From assembly GCA_026874595.1 (NCBI GenBank), contig CM049311.1:39080676-39144675 (forward strand): a DNA stretch of 64,000 bases, written 5' to 3'. The stretch is from Sipunculus nudus (Eukaryota > Annelida > Sipuncula > Golfingiida > Sipunculidae). A model generated the notes under the pieces. It did no database searches. It was given only the letters and a program-made list of their open reading frames with translations, and was not told where the DNA came from. Of the stretch, positions 57,289 to 64,000 are shown one piece after another (position 1 is the first letter of the stretch; every line of letters begins with the position of its first letter). Position numbers and translations under genes: made by a program.

Positions 57289-60157
57289 TTGTTTGTCACC
57301 ACTCTCCTGGCCACAATTTTGCCACAATAACCTTGAAACTTACAGGGATGTTGGAAAACATAATTTCTAGATGCCCTATTGTTTTTGGTTAAAATAGGTC
57401 AAAGGTCAAGGTCAAGGTCGTCAAAACTTCTCAAAACGTTTTTTTCTTCATATCTTTGTGACTATTAGTCCTATCTACTTCAACAATAGCTCATTTTAAT
57501 CGTCATTCCAAGGCCTGTCATCTGGTGTGTAGCTGACTCAAATTTGCCGTAACCATGGTTACAATTTTTGGGGGAAAAGTCATGATATTCGAAAATAAGG
57601 GATCTTATTTTTCTAACTTTGTCAGTTTTAAAGCTAGAGTGATCTAGTTTTTTGCATCAGGTAGCATTCAACTAGTACTACAAGATTTTATTACAAGTCT
57701 TGCAGTATCTCGTAAAATATCTCGTGAATAGAGATATTTCGAGATTTCATTCATCTTGCGCCAAAGGCCACATTATTGCAGGAATCTTTTTGAATCTGAC
57801 ATATCATAAGTCCTACACTAGTATCTCGAAATTGTTTTTTCATTTTTTGAATATGGCTGCTAGGGGGCGCTGCACACGACCCTCACAGATATCATTACAT
57901 TGGCCATATCTCTAAAACCCAAAGCCTCAATTACATAAACTATAGCTTATTTTTCCCTCTGAGTCTTCTCCATAAACGGATAATGTCATCTGGTCTCAAT
58001 GTTGTGTCACTGTGTCATTGTGTCCGTCTGTTTGTCAGTTGTCCTCAAATTTGCCTGCTTGCTTTTGCGTCTCACATATAGCATTCTACAGGCCACAGTT
58101 TTGAAAGAATCCTTTTGAAACTATTACATCTTAAGTCTTACACTAATATCTCGAAACGAATTTTTCATTTTCCGGATATGGCCACTAGGGGGGGCTGAAC
58201 TCGAACCTCTCCCAGCATATCATGCTTTTTTGTTTGTTTGTTTGTCATCAATCTCCTGACCACAATTTTGCCACAATAACCTTGAAACTTACAGGGATGA
58301 TGAAAAACATAATTTCTAGGTGTCCTTTTGTTTCTGGCCAAAATAGGTCAAAGGTCAAGGTCAAGGTCGTCAAAACTTCTCAAAAGGGTTTTTTCTTCAT
58401 ATCTTTGTGACTATTAGTCGTATCTACTTCAACGATAGCTCATTTTAATCATCATTCCAAGGCCTGTCATCTGGTGTGTAGCTGACGCAAATTTGCCGTA
58501 ACCATGGTTACGAATTTTGGGGAAAGTCATGATATTTGAAAATAAGGGGTCTTATTTTTCCAACTTTGTCAGTTTTAAAGCTAGAGTGATCTAGTTTTTT
58601 GCATCAGGTAGCATTCAACTAGTACTACAAGATTTTATAAAAAGTCTTGTAGTATCTCGTAAAATATCTCGTGAATAGAGATATTTCGAGATTTCATTCA
58701 TCTTGCGTCAAAGGCCACATTATTGCAGGAACCTTTTTGAAACTGTCAAATCATAAGTCCTACACTAGTATCTCGAAATTGTTTTTTCATTTTTTGAATA
58801 TGGCTGCTAGGGGGCGCTGCACACAACCCTCACACACATATCATTACATTGGCCATATCTCTTAAACCCAAAGCTTACATTACATAAACTATAGCTTATT
58901 TTTTCCCTCTGAGTCTTCTCCATAAACTGATAATGTCATCTGGTCTCAATGTTGTGTCACTTTGTCGGTGTGTCTGTCTGTTTGTCAGTTGTCCTCAAAT
59001 TCGCCTGCTTGCTCTTGCGTCTCACATATAGCATTCTACAGGCCACAGTTTTGAAAGAATCCTTTTGAAACTATTACATCTTAAGTCTTACACTAATATC
59101 TCAAAACAAATTTTCCATTTTCCGGATATGGCCGCTAGGGGGCACTGAACTCGAACCTCTCCCAACATATCATGCTTTGGCAATATCTCCAAATCTATAA
59201 ACCTCAGTTACATAAACTGTAGCTTTTTTCTTCCTTTGAGTCTTCTTCATAACCTGGAGAAGTCATCTGGACTCAATCTTGAGTCACTTTGTCAGTGTGT
59301 CCGTCTGTTTGTCAGTTGTCCTAAAATTCGCCTGCTTGCTGGTTCTTGCGTCTCACATATAGCATTCTATAGGCCACAGTTTTGATGAAATCCTTTTGAA
59401 ACTATTACACCTTATGTCTTACACTAATATCTAGAAAATAAATTTTTCATTTTCCGGATATGGCCACAAGTGGGCGCTGCACACGACCCTCACACACATA
59501 CCAATGTATTGGCCATATCTGTACACCCAAAGCCTCAGTTACATAAACTAAAGCTTATTTTCTTCCTTTGAGTCTTCTGCATAACCTGATTAAGGCATCT
59601 GGTTTCAATCTTCTGTCACTTTGACAGTGTGTCCATCTGTTTGTACGTTATCCTCAAAGTCGCCTGCTTGCTGGTTCTTACGCCTTACATATAGCATTCT
59701 ACAGGCCACAGCTTTGACGGAATCCTTTTGAAACTGGGACATCTTATGTCATACACTAATAATACGAAACGCATTTGTCATCTTCGGAATATGTCCGCTA
59801 GAGGGCGCTACAGACGAACCTCCCAAGTATATAATTAATTCGCCATACCTCCAAAACTATAAATCTAAATTACATAAATTATAACTCATTTTCTTCCTTT
59901 GAATCTTCTCCATAACTAGGTAAAGTCATCTGGTGTCAATCTTGTCTCACAAAGTCAGTATGTCTGTCTGTTCGTCTTTTGTTGTCAGCTTTGTCTGCTT
60001 CCCTGTTCTTTTGTCTCATATGTCATTCTACAGGCCACATATTCTCAGCAATGTCCCTGAGAGTCATTCCATTAATAGAAAACCGACAATATGTACTGTC
60101 TGTCTGTCTGTGTTTCACTTCTGATTTCCGGCAAGCGTTCGACCTATGGTCGTCTAG
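57123..60157 (+). mobile_element. Helentron/HINE-like element, family E
   Basis: 5' TGCTTGCCGGAATC with partner GATTTCGGCAAGC forms a hairpin. The hairpin plus TGTCTGTCTG block is duplicated 80 bp downstream (57203). 3' TTCCGGCAAGC (60126-60136) is the perfect inverse of GCTTGCCGGAA (57124-57134), followed by the hairpin CGACC-TAT-GGTCG and TCTAG. The body is built from tandem units of about 330 bp, arranged also in longer blocks of about 950 bp that begin CACCACTCTCCTGGCCACAA or a variant. Each unit ends in a TGGCCGCTAGGGGGCGCTG-type motif. Confidence 0.8.
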
Positions 60158-62856
60158 TTTGTTTGTTTGTCACCACTCTCCTGGCCACAATTTTGCCACA
60201 ATAACCTTGAAACTTACAGGGATGTTGGAAAATATAATTTCTAGGTGCCCTATTGTTTTTGGTTAAAATAGGTCAAAGGTCAAGGTCAAGGTCGTCAAAA
60301 CTTCTGAAAAGGGTTTTTTCTTCATATCTTTGTGACTATTAGTCGTATCTACTTCAACAATAGCTTATTTTAATCGTCATTCCAAGGCCTGTCATCTGGT
60401 GTGTAGCTGACTCAAATTTGCCGTAACCATGGTTACAAATTTCTAGGGAAAAGTCATGATATTCGAAAATAAGGGATCTTATTTTTCTAACTTTGTCAGT
60501 TTTAAAGCTAGAGTGATCTAGTTTTTTGCATCAGGTAGCATTCAACTAGTACTACAAGATTTTATTACAACTCTTGCAGTATCTCGTAAAATATCTCGTG
60601 AATAGAGATATTTCGAGATTTCATTCATCTTGCGCCAAAGGCCACATTATTGCAGGAATCTTTTTGAAACTGACATATCATAAGTCCTACACTAGTATCT
60701 CGAAATTTTTTTTTCATTTTTTTAATATGGCTGCTAGGGGGCGCTGAACACGACCCTCACACAGATATCATTACATTGGCCATATCTCTAAAACCCAAAG
60801 CCTCAATTACATAAACTATAGCTTATTTTTTCCCTCTGAGTCTTCTCCATAAACTGATAATGTCATCTGGTCTCAATCTTGTGTCACTTTGTCAGTGTGT
60901 CCGTCTGTTTGTCAGTTGTCCTCAAATTCGCCTGCTTGCTCTTGCGTCTCACATATAGCATTCTACAGGCCACAGTTTTGAAAGAATGCTTTTGAAACTA
61001 TTACATCTTAAGTCTGACACTAATATCTCGAAACCAATTTTTCATTTTTTTGATATAGCCGCTAGGGGGCGCTGAACTCGAACCTCTCCCAACATATCAT
61101 GCTTTGGCAATATCTCCAAAACTATAAACCTCAGTTACATAGACTGTAGGTTTTTTCTTCCTTTGAGTTGTCTCCATAATCTGGAGTAGTCATCTGGACT
61201 CAGTCTTGAGTCACTTTGTCAGTGTGTCCGTCTGTTTGTCAGTTGTCCTCAAATTCGCCTACTTGCTGGTTCTTGTTTGTTTGTCACCACTCTCCTGGCC
61301 ACAATTTTGCCACAATAACCTTGAAACTTACAGGGATGATGAAAAAGGAAATTTCTAGGTGCCCTATTGTTTTTGGTTAATATAGGTCAAAGGTCAAGTC
61401 AAGGTCGTCAAAACTTCTTAAAACGGTTTTTTCTCCATATCTGTGTGACTTTCAGTTGTATCTATGTCAACAATAGCTCATTTTAATCGTCGTTCCACGG
61501 CCTGTCATTTGGTGTGTAGCTGATTAAAATTTGGTGTAACCATGGTTACAAATTTTGGGGGAAAAGTCAGGATATTCGAAAATAAGGGGTCTTATTTTTC
61601 TAACTTTGTCAGTTTTAAAGCTAGAGTGATCTAGTTTTTTGCATCAGGTAGCATTTAACTAGAACTACAAGATTTTATTACAACTCTTGCAGTATCTCAT
61701 AAAATATCTCGTGAATAGAGATATTTCGAGATTTCATTCATCTTGCGCCAAAGGCCACATTATTGCAGGAATCTTTTTGAAACTGACATATCATAAGTCC
61801 TACACTAGTATCTCGAATTTGTTTTTTCATTTTTTGAATATGACTGCTAGGGGGCGCTGCAAACGACCCTCACACATATATCATTACATTGGCCATATCG
61901 CTAAAACCCAAAGCCTCAATTACATAAACTTTAGCTTATTTTTTTCCTCTGAGTCTTCTCCATAAACTGATAATGTCATCTGGTCTCAATCTTGTGTCAC
62001 TTTGTCAGTGTGTCCGTCTGTTTGTCAGTTGTCCTCAAATTTGCCTGCTTGCTGGTTCTTGCGTCTCACATATAGCATTCTACAGGCCACAGTTTTTAAA
62101 AAATCATTTGAAAACTGATGCATATTATGTTTCACAGAAATATCTCTAAACTTTTTTTCTATTTTCCGGATATGGCCGCTAGGTGGCGCTGCACATGACC
62201 CTCACACACATATCATTATATTGACCATATCTCTAAAACCCAAAGGCACAATTACAGAAAGTATGGCTTATTTTCTTTCCCTGAGTCTTTTCCATGACCT
62301 AGTAATGTCATCTGGTCTCAATCTTGTGTCACTTTGTCAGTGTGTCTGTTTGTCAGTTGTCCTAAAATCCGCCTACTTGCTGGTTCTTGCGTCTCATATA
62401 TAGCATTCTAAAGGCCACAGTTTTTTTTTCAGGAATCCTTTTAAAACTGGTACATCTTATGTGTTACACTAATATCTCAAAACAGATTTTTCATTTTTCG
62501 GATATAGCCACTAGGGGGCGCTGCACTTTCACCTCCCCAACATATCATATTTTGGCTATCTCTCCAAAATTATAAACCTTACATACATAAACTATCACTA
62601 ATTTTGCTCTTCTTCACCTTCGGCGCTTTTGTCTGTAATCTGTTATCACAGATGTGTCAGTATGTCTGTCTGTTCGTCTTTTGTTGTCAGCTTTGTCTGC
62701 TTCCTCGTTGCTTTGTCTGATATGTCATTTTACAGGCCACAATTTCTCAACAAACGCTGAGTGTCATTCAAATAATAGAAAACCCACAATATGATCTGTC
62801 TGTCCGTCTGTCTGTCATTTCAACTTCTGGCAAGCGCTCGACCACTGGTCGTCTAG
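60158..62856 (+). mobile_element. Family E element lacking the 5' hairpin
   Basis: It starts at TTTGTTTGTTTGTCACCACTC directly after the CTAG end of the previous E. It repeats the same body and ends TTCTGGCAAGC, CGACC-ACT-GGTCG, TCTAG. This looks like head-to-tail E copies, with the second lacking a 5' end. Confidence 0.75.
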
Positions 62857-63667
62857 TTTAATATTTTACAAGAATAATCACCTGAATGATTCTTATAATA
62901 ATTGTCTTTTATGGTTCCAAATAATGAATTTTGGCTGAATTATAAAGATTGAATTGAGTCATTTTACCATATATGTTAGCTGTGTGAAGCAGATACATCT
63001 AGCCTGGCACCAGTTTATCAGCATCCATTACATCATGCCTATAGACATTTAGATTTCAGGTTATCTTTGGTTAATATTGACAAGAATGTAGATTTATGAT
63101 TTTAGATTTTCCCCATGCCGGGCAATGTTTACAATCACAGGTATGCGTTAACCCATACTATTTCGAAAACGATTGGAGCTAGCATCATGAAATTTAATGC
63201 AAAAAATTAGCCATCTGAAAAAATCTGCATTTTCTCAGATTTTATAAAGAAAAAACTAAAAAACCTTTAAAAATCTTCTCCTATGAGACGGTGAAGCCAA
63301 CTTGTTCAATATTTCACAGAAATAATCTTTTATACCATCTCCCTCAAGTTTGTTCAAATGGTTCAAGTTTGGTGAATTTTGGCCGAATTACGGGAAGTTG
63401 AACCTATTCATCTGTCCAAAAAAGCATACTAAAATGACAGTCTCAGAAACGGCCAGAGCTATCATCACCAAATTTTATGCCACTGTTGGTCACATGAGTC
63501 ATATATTCATGTATTGGTGGCACCACCTGCATTGACCTTTTTTTGTACGGGGGTCATTGGTCATCTGTATATTAACCCATAATTTCTCAGGAAAAGCAGG
63601 AGCTACCATCCCCAGATTTAATGCAATAATCTGTCACATATCAAATGTTGTGGGATTCAGCTTTTTT
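62857..63667 (+). mobile_element. Family B interior fragments
   Basis: TTTAATATTTTACAAGAATAATC and the following sequence match B interiors (compare 6285-6560). After a jump near 63145 the B 5' half resumes (GTTAACCCATACTATTTCG), with a GGTGGCACCACC variant at 63517. Confidence 0.6.
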
Positions 63668-64000
63668 TAGCCCTCAGCCCTTAGGCAGATGGGCTATTAT
63701 CGTCACCCAAGCTGTCCGTCCGTCCGTCCGTCCATCCGTCCGGCGTCCGTTAACTTTTACCTTGTGAGCGGGATATCTTGAAAAGGATTCACCGTCAGAA
63801 TTTTATTTCCTTGGTAAAGATGTATTTCGACAAAATCTCGGTCAAGTTCGAAGATGGGTGACCTTGACCTATTTTTCTACATTTTAGAGCTGATTATAGA
63901 AAAACACTTAGATGCTTATTACTCAGGAACCATTTGGTGGATTTTCACAAAACTTACTATGATTATTGGGACTGATAGTCTGTACCTGCTATACAAGTTT
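63668..64000 (+). mobile_element. Family C element, cut by the window edge
   Basis: The 5' end TAGCCCTCAGCCC with partner GGCAGATGGGCT, then GTCCGTCCGTCCGTCC and GTTAAC, nearly identical to 10798-11110. The copy is inserted in a T-run of family B. Its 3' part lies outside. Confidence 0.8.

Noticed and set aside
57126-57392. Frames rich in VCLSVCLSV
   Set aside because: Translations of the TGTC microsatellite in family E.
46578-64000. C-terminal tubby exon of TULP4
   Set aside because: I looked for the NFQ, VMQFGR and FxxDYxYPL-type motifs of the tubby C-terminus and found none; the stretch is filled with mobile elements, so the exon should lie to the right of the window.

Overview
The window is intron-rich animal DNA. 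AT-rich sequence with GT/AG introns up to about 18 kb interrupts one protein-coding gene on the + strand. The transposon landscape (GTCCGTC and TGTC runs, AGGTCAAGGTCA tandem blocks, rolling-circle-like elements with central tandem repeats) suggests a mollusc, most likely a bivalve; that taxonomic call is inference.

The gene is a clear ortholog of TULP4/TUSP (tubby-like protein 4). Seven consecutive exons are visible, at 4071-4190, 19128-19270, 19444-19671, 37665-37899, 39606-39814, 42003-42243 and 45430-46577. All splice phases agree (phase 1, 0, 0, 1, 0, 1 at the six internal junctions), giving about 774 codons without a stop. They encode the end of the WD40 region, a SOCS box, the N-terminal half of the tubby domain, a serine-rich acidic insert, the middle of the tubby domain, and a long disordered linker. 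The start of the gene lies left of the window. The exon(s) for the C-terminal tubby segment must lie right of it, because nothing from 46578 to 64000 resembles them.

The rest is intronic and mostly mobile DNA. By eye I resolve five families (called A to E here) with one shared layout: a short inverted repeat that is terminal at the 5' end and subterminal at the 3' end, a 5' hairpin in four of the five, a GC-rich or CTGTCCGTC-type microsatellite, a body often made of tandem repeats, then the inverse of the 5' repeat, a 3' hairpin, and the end CT(A/T)G inserted between Ts. This is the layout known for non-autonomous Helentron/HINE rolling-circle elements. They are nested in one another: A in B, A in D, C in D, and F and B in B. 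Families A, B, C and a sixth, F, share the 12-bp palindrome GGTGGCGCCACC. Family E carries about eleven same-strand matches to the CTCF consensus.

Other features are a 38-copy array of a 38-bp unit with a 190-bp higher-order period (25649-27097), a tRNA-derived SINE beside an exon (19896-20282), a pogo/Tigger-like relic, a LINE 3' remnant, and an intronic CpG-containing island (about 28740-29590). The island has an X-box, CArG box, CCAAT box and CRE within 121 bp and a splice donor downstream, so it may be an internal promoter of the TULP4 gene.

Region by region: 1-4070 intron with AGGTCA tandem block; 4191-19127 intron holding B, A, D, C and a second B copy; 19672-37664 intron with SINE, minisatellite, island and a D copy with nested A; 37900-45429 short introns with LINE remnant, A and D; 46578-64000 intron made almost entirely of B, F, A, E and C elements.
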